Assembly (NCBI RefSeq): GCF_039544305.1
Contig: NZ_BAABLK010000029.1
Coordinates: 1 to 64,000, forward strand
Length of the DNA: 64,000 nucleotides
Source: Paeniglutamicibacter antarcticus_C
Lineage (GTDB): Bacteria > Actinomycetota > Actinomycetes > Actinomycetales > Micrococcaceae
Direction: 5' to 3'
Shown: positions 18,469 through 27,722 of the stretch, one piece after another
Position numbering within the stretch: position 1 is the stretch's first letter
How the letters are laid out: every line of letters starts with the position of its first letter
Made by a program: the position numbers and the translations under genes
Notes under the pieces: model-generated
Seen by the model: the letters and a program-made list of their open reading frames with translations, nothing else
What the model was told of the DNA's origin: nothing
Databases searched by the model: none

Positions 18469-18912
18469 CTACTTGGCGCCCTTCTTGACGGTCTTGACGA
18501 TGTAGACATCGCACGGGGCCGCGTGTGCCACGGAGGTGGCCACGGAACCAAGCACCCGTCCGAGGCCCTTCATGCCGACGTTGCCGACCACGATCAGCGT
18601 GGCCTTCAGGCGCTCGGCTTCCGAGACCAGCACTTCCTGCGGCTTGCCGTGGGCTGCCGTTGCGGTGATCTTCGCGTTCGGTACGGCGATCCGCAGACCA
18701 GTCGCGCACTGCTCAGCAACCTTCCCGGCCTGCTCGGCGTCGTCCAGGATCCAGGTGTCGGTGCCGATCTTCACGACTTCGGTGTTGTCCGAGGTGTGAG
18801 CCGTCACGACGACCAGCTCGCCATCCATGTCGGAGGCGAGGCGTGCTGCACGTTCGGCGGCGCGCTGAGCTGTTTCGCTACCGTCAACACCGACGATGAT
18901 AATTTCTGCCAT
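18469..18912 (-). CDS. Universal stress protein, UspA family
   Basis: A single-domain Usp of 147 residues. IIIVGVDGSE starts the Rossmann-like fold. VVGNVGMKGLGRVLGSVATSVAHAA matches the ATP-binding G-2x-G-9x-G-(S/T) motif, with G-N-V-G in place of the usual G-x-R-G. ATG 18912 follows a GGAG ribosome binding site. The protein should be cytoplasmic, binding ATP or responding to energy or oxidative stress. It lies 61 bases downstream of the dienelactone hydrolase, on the same strand. Confidence 0.85.
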   Translation of the reverse strand: MAEIIIVGVDGSETAQRAAERAARLASDMDGELVVVTAHTSDNTEVVKIGTDTWILDDAEQAGKVAEQCATGLRIAVPNAKITATAAHGKPQEVLVSEAERLKATLIVVGNVGMKGLGRVLGSVATSVAHAAPCDVYIVKTVKKGAK

Positions 18913-18973
18913 GTTCTGACGCTCCTTGTAGTGTGGCCGCCTACGGCGACCGGTGATGGGTGTAAAAATTGGT

Positions 18974-19672
18974 TTAGGAAACATTCTGCCGCAGGAAGTC
19001 CACGGCCCTGCCCCACGCCACACGCGCAGCCTCGGGGCGGTAGTTGCCCGCCGGATTCTCGTCATTGTGGAACGCATGATCTGCGTCGTAGTAGTAGAAC
19101 TCGACCTCGGCTCCCGATTCCCGGCGGATCTGCTCTTCCTGGGTGTGCGCCTGCTGCACCGGGTACATGGAATCAGCATTGGCGTAGTGACCTTGGATCT
19201 TGGCCCGCACCCCGGTGTAGCTCTCCGGCACCCCCTGGCCGACGCCGTAGAAGGGAACCGCGGCAGAGACCCGCTCTCCTTGCTGGGCCGCCAAGGCCAG
19301 TACAAAGCCGCCTCCCATGCAGAATCCAATGGTCCCCACGGTGGAGCTGTTCACCGAGTCCAGGCCCAAAAGGTAGTCCAGTGCACCGGCAAGCAGCTTC
19401 GCAGCGACTTCCACGGGCAGCTTGGACATCATTTCCGCTGCTTCCTGGCCATCGTGGGTCACCGAACCACCGAAAAGATCCGGAGCCAGGGCGACAAAGC
19501 CCTCTGAAGCCAGGCGATCAGCGACGTCGCGGATGTGGTCAGTCAGTCCCCACCATTCCTGGATGACGATGACCCCGGGCCCCTTGCCGGCTTCGGGGAG
19601 CGCAAGGTATCCGTGTGCCGTCTGCCCTTCGGACGGAAATGAAACGTTCTGGTGCGGTGCCTGAGACGCCAT
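18974..19672 (-). CDS. Dienelactone hydrolase family protein
   Basis: A 232-residue alpha/beta hydrolase of the carboxymethylenebutenolidase family. The nucleophile is Cys in GFCMGGG near residue 118, the class hallmark, with the Glu of QEWWGL near 39 that activates it. The Asp lies later, and DHAFHND gives the His. Such enzymes open dienelactones in aromatic degradation, but many members have other substrates and no aromatic pathway is seen nearby. It may share a transcript with the Usp gene. Confidence 0.84.
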   Translation of the reverse strand: MASQAPHQNVSFPSEGQTAHGYLALPEAGKGPGVIVIQEWWGLTDHIRDVADRLASEGFVALAPDLFGGSVTHDGQEAAEMMSKLPVEVAAKLLAGALDYLLGLDSVNSSTVGTIGFCMGGGFVLALAAQQGERVSAAVPFYGVGQGVPESYTGVRAKIQGHYANADSMYPVQQAHTQEEQIRRESGAEVEFYYYDADHAFHNDENPAGNYRPEAARVAWGRAVDFLRQNVS

Positions 19673-20086
19673 GATGCCGACTGCTCCTGTTCCTACATGC
19701 TTCTTTGCCTAAGGAAAAGCTCGAACGACTCCCAGTCTATGCATGGTAACAAGGCCCACGCCCCCAAATCGCCGCAGATTGCATCACATGCGCCCTCTCC
19801 CCACGGCTTTCAGACCCAATCCCACCCGAGCAACCCGCAAATGTCCTTGGACACCCGGGTTTACGCCGGGTACGCCCGACCACGTAGCCTCGGGCGCCAA
19901 AGGGGCCCGCTGGTGCTCCCCGTGCACACGTTTCCAAGCCTGTAGGCGTCCGTGGGCGGACCGGCGGACAAGCGCACCACCGGCCTTCAACGAGGTCCGG
20001 GAACAGTTTCCGTACGTTCCCGTGATTCGCACCCTTAACACCAAAATGTCCCCCCGGCCAAAGACCGGGGGGACATTTTCCATATG
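19673..20086. other. Intergenic stretch without a gene
   Basis: About 410 bases between the dienelactone hydrolase and tRNA-Leu. I see no supportable coding sequence; the only clear element is the hairpin at 20043-20079. Confidence 0.5.
20043..20079 (-). terminator. Terminator of tRNA-Leu
   Basis: A perfect 15-bp stem: the left arm AAAATGTCCCCCCGG pairs with CCGGGGGGACATTTT, around a seven-base loop. It lies just past the 3' end of the tRNA on the minus strand. The A-tract/T-tract at the base lets it work in either direction. Confidence 0.8.
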
Positions 20087-20170
<84 letters not shown>

Positions 20171-20453
20171 ATATTCACTACTGTTTTCGTCAATGACTTC
20201 AACAGCGAGATCAATCATATACACGGGGTACCCAGATCAACTAATCGAAAAGATCCTTGTGATCAGGCCCACGTTGCAGCAACCTTTGGAAGTGCCCGTT
20301 CGTTGCAGAACAATAGGCCGGTTTCACCACAATGAGCCCCACATAAAATCCAAGACAAGTAGTATCGAACAAGGCGCAAGGCAACCAGGCTCTGCGACGC
20401 CATGCCAATAACCGTGCAACAGCACGCGTTTGAACCAGGAAGGGAGCGAAGCG

Positions 20454-21200
20454 ATGGGTCTTATTGACAATGTTGAACGTGGACTTGAAAAGCTCGTCAC
20501 CAGCGTCTTCCGCGGCGCCGGCAGCTCCGAGGTCAAACCGGTGGAGATCGCTTCGCGCTTGCGCAACCAAATGGATGCGAAATCACTGACCATTTCACAG
20601 GCACGAACTCTCGCACCGAACCACTTCATCATTCGCCTCTCGGACCAGGACTTCGCCCGGGCCCGGGAATGGGGAGCCCCCCTGGCCAGGGAGCTGTGCA
20701 CCACTGCGCTGGAACACGCCAAGAGCCAGGGGTACACCCTGCAGGGCGCGGTGGAAGTGAATTTTCGCAAGGACAGTGAGCTTAAGCCGGGAGGCTTCGA
20801 AATCGATGCAACCACCTCGGAGGCTTCCGCCCCCGAGGTGCACCAGGCTCCTGCTGCACCGCCGGCGCCAACCGCTCCCCCACGCGAAACGCCCAAGAGA
20901 CAGCCGGTGCTCGACATCGCCGGCCAACGGTACGCGCTAAACCATCCCAGCATCGTGCTGGGGCGTTCTGCCGAAACCGACATCCCCATCGAGGATCCAG
21001 GCGTTTCGCGCCGGCACCTGAAGATCGAGCAGCGCGGTCCGTCGACCTGGGCCGTCGATCTGGGCTCCACCAACGGGAGCTTCGTCAACGGCAAGAAGAT
21101 CGTTGGTGAAACGGAACTGCACGACGGCTCGAACATCGCCATGGGGCAGACGCGCATCGTATTCCGGCTACTCCCCCAATCCCAAGGAGACCGTGCGTGA
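20454..21200 (+). CDS. fhaA: FhaA: DUF3662 and FHA domain signalling protein
   Basis: A 248-residue cytoplasmic protein. The N-terminal 120 residues are the DUF3662 domain (GLIDNVERGLEKLV opens it), followed by an Ala/Pro-rich linker. The C-terminal FHA domain binds phosphothreonine, with the signature LGRSAETDI, VSRRHLKI and GSTNGSFVNG. In mycobacteria FhaA binds the phosphorylated MviN/MurJ pseudokinase and PknA/B substrates. ATG 20454 has AGGGAG upstream and gives the family N terminus. It is the first gene of an operon of seven whose starts overlap or nearly touch. Confidence 0.92.
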   Translation: MGLIDNVERGLEKLVTSVFRGAGSSEVKPVEIASRLRNQMDAKSLTISQARTLAPNHFIIRLSDQDFARAREWGAPLARELCTTALEHAKSQGYTLQGAVEVNFRKDSELKPGGFEIDATTSEASAPEVHQAPAAPPAPTAPPRETPKRQPVLDIAGQRYALNHPSIVLGRSAETDIPIEDPGVSRRHLKIEQRGPSTWAVDLGSTNGSFVNGKKIVGETELHDGSNIAMGQTRIVFRLLPQSQGDRA

Positions 21201-21679
21201 ACGACCTAGTGTTCACCGTGCTGCGGCTCGGATTTCTAATCTTGCTGTGGCTGTTCGTCCTGAGTATCGTCGGCGCGCTCCGGCGCGACCTCGCCATCGG
21301 CACCAAGGCACGGGTCGGCACACCGACCGCCAGGGAAATCCGCAAGGATCCTTCGCTGGCCCCACCGGTGGAGGCCCCTTCCAAGCAGCAGGCCCGGACG
21401 CTGGCCATCCTAGAGGGGCCGCTTACCGGCATCGAACACGAGTTGAATTCCACTCCTGTCTTGCTGGGCCGCGCCCAAGAGGCGACCATCGTGCTCGAAG
21501 ACGACTACGCCTCAGGACGCCATGCCCGCCTGTTCCCGCAGGGAACCCGCTGGTTCATTGAAGACCTCGGTTCCACCAACGGAACCTTTCTGGGCGATGC
21601 CCAACTCACCCGTGCACAGCCTGTTGAGCTAGGACAGAAAATTCGGATCGGTAAGACGGTCATGGAGTTGAGGCCCTAG
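21197..21679 (+). CDS. fhaB: FhaB/FipA: membrane-anchored FHA protein
   Basis: A 160-residue protein with one N-terminal membrane helix (FTVLRLGFLILLWLFVL), a linker, then an FHA domain: LLGRAQEATI, ASGRHARLF and GSTNGTFLGD. In mycobacteria the homologue (FipA) bridges division proteins FtsZ and FtsQ in a PknA-dependent way. The GTG start overlaps the fhaA stop by four bases (GTGA). It is followed directly by the phosphatase gene. Confidence 0.92.
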   Translation: MNDLVFTVLRLGFLILLWLFVLSIVGALRRDLAIGTKARVGTPTAREIRKDPSLAPPVEAPSKQQARTLAILEGPLTGIEHELNSTPVLLGRAQEATIVLEDDYASGRHARLFPQGTRWFIEDLGSTNGTFLGDAQLTRAQPVELGQKIRIGKTVMELRP

Positions 21680-21681
21680 AC

Positions 21682-23103
21682 ATGGCGTTGATGCTGAATT
21701 TTGCGGCGCGGAGCGATGTTGGAATGGTCCGCACAAAGAATGACGACTCCGCCTACGTGGGACGCTACCTGGCCGTCGTTGCCGACGGCATGGGCGGTCA
21801 TGTCGGCGGCGATGTCGCCAGTGCCTCCACCGTGCTTGACCTCGTGCACCTGGATGTTCCCGAGACCCCGGATCCCGAAACGGTCCTGCCTGACGAGATC
21901 CAGGCGGCGAATTTGGTGCTCAACGAGCTGGTCAACGCCAATCCGAAGCTGTCGGGCATGGGCACCACCGTCACCGCAATGTTGCTCACCGGAGATGTGC
22001 TGCAATTCGCCCACATCGGGGATTCGCGCGCCTACCGCCTGAAGAATGGCGTGTTCGAGCAGGTCAGCAAGGACCACACCTTCGTTCAACGGCTGGTCGA
22101 CGAGGGCCGCCTGCGCCCCGAGGAAGCCGAGCTCCACCCACACAAGAATGTCCTTTTGCGTGTGCTGGGCGATTCGGACGCCAGCCCGGAACTTGACGTA
22201 AACCAGTACCCGGTCGAGCCCGGTGAGCGCTGGATGCTCTGCTCTGACGGATTGAACGCCGTTGTGCCCGATTCCATCACCGAGCGAATCATGCGCGGCA
22301 CCGCTTCGCTTGATGAAACAGCCGAAGACCTGGTCGAAACAACGCTGGCCCATGGTTCGCCGGACAACGTGACAATCGTCGTCTTCGAGATCGTTGAGCA
22401 TGATGGGGCACCTGTGCCGTCGCCGACAGATGAACTTACCGAGATCAGTGAGCCGGCCCCTGACACCGGGCAGCTCACGATCGCCGCCGGGGGCGACCTC
22501 GAGGCGAGTGCGGCCTTGATCCGCCACGAAATGGCGAAGCGCCCACACCTATTGGTCGGTGCCGCGGAGCTCGCCACCCAAACCGGCAAGATCCCGGTCG
22601 TGACGCAACGCTCGGGGGAAAAGCGCGCAGCAGCAATCCTGACGCACAAAACGCCTGCCGCGCAGGCAGCCCAGGAACAGGAAGAGTTCGAGGCTGCAGG
22701 GCGCCGCCCGCGGCGTTGGCTGGTCCCGACCTTCCTTGCCCTGATGACGCTGATCCTTCTCGCCGTCTGCGGCTGGGGCTACCTCTGGACGCAAACCCAG
22801 TACTTCGTGGGCAATCACGATGGCCAAGTGGCTATCTTCAAGGGTGTCTCGCAAGACCTGGGACCCTTGAAACTCTCCCACCTCGATACCTTGACAGAGA
22901 TTCCAGTGGACGCACTGCCGCAATACACCCAGCAACGCATTGATTCCTCACTCCCTGCACGCGATCTGGCACACGCACAGACCATGGTCGGAGAGCTGCT
23001 CGTGACTGCCAAGCAACGATGCCCGGTCATCGTCCCGGAGAATCCGGAATCTGCCGGAAGCTTGCCTGTCCTGCCCCCGTACTGTCAGGAGACCACCCCA
23101 TGA
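21682..23103 (+). CDS. pstP: PP2C-type Ser/Thr protein phosphatase PstP
   Basis: A 473-residue membrane phosphatase that reverses phosphorylation by PknA/PknB. The first 240 residues are a PP2C domain: ARSDVGMVRTKNDD, VADGMGGHVGGD with the metal-binding Asp, GDSRAYR and GSPDNVTIVV. A juxtamembrane region is followed by one transmembrane helix near residue 355 (FLALMTLILLAVCGWGY) and a short extracellular tail. The start is two bases past the fhaB stop. Confidence 0.93.
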   Translation: MALMLNFAARSDVGMVRTKNDDSAYVGRYLAVVADGMGGHVGGDVASASTVLDLVHLDVPETPDPETVLPDEIQAANLVLNELVNANPKLSGMGTTVTAMLLTGDVLQFAHIGDSRAYRLKNGVFEQVSKDHTFVQRLVDEGRLRPEEAELHPHKNVLLRVLGDSDASPELDVNQYPVEPGERWMLCSDGLNAVVPDSITERIMRGTASLDETAEDLVETTLAHGSPDNVTIVVFEIVEHDGAPVPSPTDELTEISEPAPDTGQLTIAAGGDLEASAALIRHEMAKRPHLLVGAAELATQTGKIPVVTQRSGEKRAAAILTHKTPAAQAAQEQEEFEAAGRRPRRWLVPTFLALMTLILLAVCGWGYLWTQTQYFVGNHDGQVAIFKGVSQDLGPLKLSHLDTLTEIPVDALPQYTQQRIDSSLPARDLAHAQTMVGELLVTAKQRCPVIVPENPESAGSLPVLPPYCQETTP

Positions 23104-24506
23104 GCGAATTGAAAACCGTGCCGGTCCCGCGGCGCAACATGGAGCTGCTCCTGCTGTTGCTTGCCCTTGCCGTCGCCATGGGCGCCTATTACCTTGTCGG
23201 TGCAAACAGTGACAACGGGCTGAGCAAGGAATTCATCACCCAAGGGCTTTTCCTGGCCGGGCTTGCTCTCGTTTTCCACGTCATCCTGCGGATCTGGGCA
23301 AAATATGCAGATCCGGTAATACTTCCTGCCACCGTTGCCCTCAACGGCATCGGGCTGGCCATGATCCACCGCATCGACCTGGCGAGAAACGACGACACGG
23401 CACTGCGCCAGATCCTGTGGACGGGGGTCGCCATGGTGGTGGCCATGATCGTCCTCTGGGCCATCCGGGACCACCGAATCCTTCGGAGATTCACCTACAT
23501 TGCCCTGGCAGCCTCGGTTCTGCTGCTGATCCTTCCCTTGATCAAGGGACTGGGCGTGGAAATCAACGGCGCAAGGATCTGGGTGAACTTCTTCGGGCTT
23601 TCCTTCCAACCCGGTGAACTGGCCAAGATCACCCTCGCCATATTCTTCGCCGGGTATTTGTCTTCCAACCGCGAACTGATTCTGTTGGCAGGCAAGAAAC
23701 TCGGCCCGATGCAGCTACCCCGGGCCAGGGACCTCGGCCCCATGATCGTGGCCTGGATGGTCAGCATCGGCGTCCTAGTGATCCAGAAGGATCTGGGTTC
23801 ATCGATCCTATTCTTCGGGCTGTTCATGGTGATGATCTATGTCGCCACCGCCCGAGTGAGCTGGATCGTCATCGGAACCCTGATGCTGGTCGGTGGAGGC
23901 GTCTTTGCCTACCTGACCATGGGGCACGTCACCCGCCGTATCGATGGGTGGATTAACGCCTTCGACCCCGATATCTACCACGCCGTCGGCGGCAGCCGAC
24001 AGATCGTCGAGGGTTTATTTGGCCTCGCCAACGGTGGGTTGTTGGGTACCGGACTGGGCAATGGCAGCCCGTACATGGTGCCCTTGGCCAACAGCGACAT
24101 GATCGTCGCGTCGTTGGGAGAGGAGCTGGGCCTCATCGGCATCGCCGCCATAGTGCTATTGTTCCTGATCCTGGTCAGCCGCGGCATGCGTGCAGCGCTG
24201 GGATCACGCGATTCGTTCGGCAAGCTGCTGGCGACCGGCTTTTCCTTCACCCTCGCCCTCCAGTGTTTCGTGGTCATTGGCGGGGTCACCCGTTTGATCC
24301 CGCTGACCGGCCTGACCACGCCGTTCATGGCTGCTGGCGGCTCATCCCTGCTCTCGAACTGGATCATCGTCGCCTTGCTGTTGCTGATTTCCCATAATTC
24401 CCGGCGCCCCATGCTTTCGGGGGTTTCTGCGACACCCGAGGTCGCCACGAAGGCTCCCCGCCGTTCCAGGAGCATCCTTGCACGCCGAAAGGAGGCACAG
24501 CTGTGA
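23100..24506 (+). CDS. rodA: RodA/FtsW-type peptidoglycan polymerase (SEDS)
   Basis: A 468-residue polytopic SEDS protein that polymerises lipid II for elongation of the wall. About ten hydrophobic segments are present, with the SEDS features GINGARIW-like EINGARIWVNFFGLSFQPGE, the QKDLGSS loop holding the conserved Asp, and EELGLIG. ATG 23100 overlaps the pstP stop (ATGA). It pairs with the class B PBP encoded next. RodA is preferred over FtsW from its operon context. Confidence 0.92.
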   Translation: MSELKTVPVPRRNMELLLLLLALAVAMGAYYLVGANSDNGLSKEFITQGLFLAGLALVFHVILRIWAKYADPVILPATVALNGIGLAMIHRIDLARNDDTALRQILWTGVAMVVAMIVLWAIRDHRILRRFTYIALAASVLLLILPLIKGLGVEINGARIWVNFFGLSFQPGELAKITLAIFFAGYLSSNRELILLAGKKLGPMQLPRARDLGPMIVAWMVSIGVLVIQKDLGSSILFFGLFMVMIYVATARVSWIVIGTLMLVGGGVFAYLTMGHVTRRIDGWINAFDPDIYHAVGGSRQIVEGLFGLANGGLLGTGLGNGSPYMVPLANSDMIVASLGEELGLIGIAAIVLLFLILVSRGMRAALGSRDSFGKLLATGFSFTLALQCFVVIGGVTRLIPLTGLTTPFMAAGGSSLLSNWIIVALLLLISHNSRRPMLSGVSATPEVATKAPRRSRSILARRKEAQL

Positions 24507-25957
24507 ACCAAGCTATCCGCAACACCTGGATCGCCGTGATGCTGTTGTTCGTCCTGGGTCTGGGCGCATTGAGCTACGTCCAGTTCTTCGCTGCCAAGGA
24601 CCTCAACCAGAATGCCTTGAACAACCGACAGTTGTTCCGGGACTTCGATCTCCCTCGCGGAGCGATCCTGGTTGACGGCAAGCCCATTGCCGAGTCGGTT
24701 CCCTCCGATGGCCAGTTCAAGTACCAACGTGTCTATACGGACCCGGAACTCTACTCGCACCTGACCGGCTTCTATTCCCTGGCCAACGGTTCCACCCAGC
24801 TCGAATCGGAAATGAACCCCGAGCTGACGGGCAAGAGCCAAGACCAGTTCTTCGACAGGGTCGTCGATCTGTTCTCCGGCAGGGCCAGTGAGGGGGCAGC
24901 CGTGGAGCTGACCATCGACGGCGACCTGCAAAAGCGTGTTTACGACCTCATTCCCGACGGGACCCGCGGAACCATCATTGTTTCCGAACCCAAAACCGGA
25001 AACATCTTGGCCATGGCCTCCAAGCCGAGTTATGACACCAACCTCCTGGCCGTGCACAGCTCCAAGCAGGCTGCGGCCAACATGGACAAGCTGTTGAAGT
25101 TGAAGTCCAAGGGTCTGAGCCCCTACCGGAACCCGGCCATCGGCAACCTCATCGCGCCCGGTTCCACGTTCAAGATCTTCGATATCGTCGCCGGCCTCGA
25201 ATCGGGGGAATACAATGCGGACACCATGCTCGAAAACCCCTCCAGCATGAACCTTCCCGGTACCACAACCCCGCTGCCGAACTTCTATGGCGGTAACTGT
25301 GCGGCCCGGAACCCGGCCAGCTTCGCATTCATCGTGGCGCAAAGCTGCAACACCCCGTTCGCTCTGATGAGCGAGAAACTTGGCGCAAAGCCATTCGAGG
25401 ACGTGACCGAGCGCTTTGGCTTCGGCCAGCAGGTCGATATCCCGATGAGCGTGGTCCCCAGCGTCTTCCCGCCCGGCCTCGACCCCGCTCCGTTGGCCCA
25501 ATCGGTGATCGGCCAGCGCGATGTTAAGACAACACCGCTGCAGATGAACATGGCCGCAATGGGCATCGCCAATGACGGGGTGATCATGGCACCAAACCTG
25601 ATCAAACAGGTCATCGCCCCCGATCTGCGGGTGCTTTCGGAGCACAAGCCCGAGGAATTCAGCACCGCAACCAGCAAGGAGATCGCCGACAAGGTCACCG
25701 ACCTGATGCGCGGCCCGGTCAAGAGCGGTACCGCCGTGCGGGCCCAGGTCCCGGGGCTGGATATTGCTGCCAAGACGGGAACCTCGCAGTTGGCAAAAGG
25801 TTCCGGCCTGGTGAACTCCTGGATCACGGGTTTCGCCCCGGCCGATGACCCGGAGGTCGCCGTGACAATTGTGTTTGAAAAAATTGATTTCAAGACTGGG
25901 TCCTCCTTGACCAGTCCCAACCTGAAGAAGATTCTAGAGGCGGTGTTCAACCAGTGA
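24503..25957 (+). CDS. pbpA: Class B penicillin-binding protein PbpA
   Basis: A 484-residue transpeptidase with one N-terminal membrane anchor (AVMLLFVLGLGALSY). The catalytic domain carries the three penicillin-binding motifs: S-T-F-K in GSTFKIF, S-C-N in AQSCNTPF and KTGT in AAKTGTSQ. In mycobacteria PbpA is a PknB substrate needed for septation. The GTG start overlaps the rodA stop (GTGA), matching the obligate SEDS/PBP partnership. Confidence 0.93.
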   Translation: MNQAIRNTWIAVMLLFVLGLGALSYVQFFAAKDLNQNALNNRQLFRDFDLPRGAILVDGKPIAESVPSDGQFKYQRVYTDPELYSHLTGFYSLANGSTQLESEMNPELTGKSQDQFFDRVVDLFSGRASEGAAVELTIDGDLQKRVYDLIPDGTRGTIIVSEPKTGNILAMASKPSYDTNLLAVHSSKQAAANMDKLLKLKSKGLSPYRNPAIGNLIAPGSTFKIFDIVAGLESGEYNADTMLENPSSMNLPGTTTPLPNFYGGNCAARNPASFAFIVAQSCNTPFALMSEKLGAKPFEDVTERFGFGQQVDIPMSVVPSVFPPGLDPAPLAQSVIGQRDVKTTPLQMNMAAMGIANDGVIMAPNLIKQVIAPDLRVLSEHKPEEFSTATSKEIADKVTDLMRGPVKSGTAVRAQVPGLDIAAKTGTSQLAKGSGLVNSWITGFAPADDPEVAVTIVFEKIDFKTGSSLTSPNLKKILEAVFNQ

Positions 25958-27705
25958 GGCCAATTTCCGGTATTACCCTGGGCGGTCGATACAAGCTGAC
26001 CGACCGTATTGCCATTGGCGGCATGGGTGAAGTGTGGAGGGCCAGGGACCAGGTCCTGGGCCGCCTTGTGGCGATCAAGATCCTCAAGGAGGAGTACACC
26101 GGGGACCCCGGGTTCCTTCAGCGTTTCCGCGTCGAGGCACGGCACACCGCGCTGCTGAACCACAACGGCATCGCCAGCGTCTTCGACTACGGCGAGGAGG
26201 GCGGTTCCGCCTACCTGGTCATGGAGTTGGTGCCCGGGCAACCGCTGTCAACGATCATCGAGCGTGAGCGCGTGCTCTCCCCCGATCGCACGCTGTCGAT
26301 CATTTCTCAGACGGCCAAGGCGCTTGCCGCCGCCCACATCCAGGGTCTGGTGCACCGCGATGTGAAGCCGGGTAACCTGCTGATGCTGCCCGACGGACGA
26401 GTGAAGATCACCGACTTCGGCATCGCCCGCATTGCCGACCAGGTTCCGTTGACGGCCACCGGCCAGGTCATGGGCACCGCCCAGTACCTGGCGCCCGAAC
26501 AGGCAACCGGCCAGCAGGCTACGGGAAGCTCGGACATCTATGCCTTGGGCGTGATCGGATACGAATTGCTGGCTGGGCGACGGCCGTTCACCGGTGAATC
26601 CCAGATCGCTATTGCCTTGGCCCAGGTCAACGACACACCGCCACCGCTGCCGGAGACGATCCCGCTGCCGGTTCGCTCCCTGGTGATGTCGATGCTGGCC
26701 AAGGATCCGTCAGACCGTCCCAAGGATGCCGATGCCTTGGCAGTGGCTGCCGATGCGATCCGTGCCGGGAACACGGAAACGGCCACGCAAGCAGTGCCCG
26801 GAATGCTGCTGTTCTCCGGCGCCGATGCCGCTACCCAGGCCATCAACCAGACTCCGATAACCCAGGGCAACGAAACCGTCGCATTGCCGTCGACCGACGC
26901 CACTGCCAGTGCCCCCATCACGAATGCCCTGCCACAGGTCCCCGCCGAGGGGTCCTCAGGCGGTGACGAGGGGAACTACACCACTGTCATGGGTGCCTCA
27001 CAGCAGTGGGAGGACGAACCGGTCGGAAACTACGAGCCCGAGGATGCCCCTGTGCGTACCCCGGACAAAAAGGGCCGCAGCCCCTGGACCACGCCACTGA
27101 TCGCGTTAATTATCTTGGTGCTGCTTGCGATCCTCGGGGCCTGGCTCATACCGGTGCTGACTTCAGGATCCTCGGACCCATCCTCGTCGGAGACCACTCA
27201 AGCGCCTAGCTCAACGGCTGCCTCAACGGTGGCTGTGCCGGACCTGTTCGGCTTAAGCGCTAGTGCAGCGTCCCAAGAATTGACCACTGCCGGCCTCAAC
27301 CCGGTCGAGGGCAAATCCCAGGAGAGCTCGCTTGAAGTGGGAACCGTGATCGCACAGAGCAAGAACTCCGGCGACAAGGTCGAGCTCGGAAGCACTGTCA
27401 CCTATATCCTGTCCCGCGGTCCCGCCGTAGCACCGGCTCCTCCTTCCCGGGAGCCAGCCCCCACCAAGAGCTCCACTGCACCCCCCGAAACCACTGAACC
27501 GACACCTACTCCCACTCCCACCAAAGAGTCCTCGGCACCGCCCGAAACCACTAAACCGACACCCACTCCCACCCCCACCAAAGAGTCCTCGGCACCGCCC
27601 GAAACCACTAAACCGACACCCACTCCCACCAAAACCACACCGGAGGCAGTCGCACCGGATTCTGGCAAAGACCCTGTCCCTGCTCCTGAGCAGCCAAAAG
27701 AATAG
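25954..27705 (+). CDS. pknA: Ser/Thr protein kinase PknA-like with one PASTA domain
   Basis: A 583-residue membrane kinase. The N-terminal kinase domain is complete: a glycine loop (IAIGGMGEVW), the ATP-binding Lys in VAIKIL, HRDVKPGN with the catalytic Asp, and DFGIAR. A transmembrane helix near residue 380 (LIALIILVLLAILGAWLI) precedes one extracellular PASTA domain (VAVPDLFGLSASAA). The C-terminal tail is a Pro/Thr/Lys-rich wall-spanning segment built of near-identical 19-residue repeats. The GTG start overlaps the pbpA stop. PknA of mycobacteria lacks a PASTA domain, so this one differs. Confidence 0.9.
   Translation: MRPISGITLGGRYKLTDRIAIGGMGEVWRARDQVLGRLVAIKILKEEYTGDPGFLQRFRVEARHTALLNHNGIASVFDYGEEGGSAYLVMELVPGQPLSTIIERERVLSPDRTLSIISQTAKALAAAHIQGLVHRDVKPGNLLMLPDGRVKITDFGIARIADQVPLTATGQVMGTAQYLAPEQATGQQATGSSDIYALGVIGYELLAGRRPFTGESQIAIALAQVNDTPPPLPETIPLPVRSLVMSMLAKDPSDRPKDADALAVAADAIRAGNTETATQAVPGMLLFSGADAATQAINQTPITQGNETVALPSTDATASAPITNALPQVPAEGSSGGDEGNYTTVMGASQQWEDEPVGNYEPEDAPVRTPDKKGRSPWTTPLIALIILVLLAILGAWLIPVLTSGSSDPSSSETTQAPSSTAASTVAVPDLFGLSASAASQELTTAGLNPVEGKSQESSLEVGTVIAQSKNSGDKVELGSTVTYILSRGPAVAPAPPSREPAPTKSSTAPPETTEPTPTPTPTKESSAPPETTKPTPTPTPTKESSAPPETTKPTPTPTKTTPEAVAPDSGKDPVPAPEQPKE
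27469..27639 (+). repeat. Tandem repeat coding the Pro/Thr tail of PknA
   Basis: Three 57-base units begin at 27469, 27526 and 27583. Units two and three are almost identical in DNA; the first differs at several positions and the third is a few codons short. They encode ESSAPPETTKPTPTPTPTK-type segments. The near identity of units two and three suggests recent slippage or unequal exchange. Confidence 0.85.
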
Positions 27706-27722
27706 ATGATGGTGTATAGACG

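Noticed and set aside
23975..25645. A 556-codon minus-strand open frame opposite rodA/pbpA
   Set aside because: Antisense to an operon with overlapping starts and clear motifs.
27469..27639. CRISPR-like array
   Set aside because: The repeat units are contiguous, in frame and code for a Pro/Thr tail; there are no spacers.
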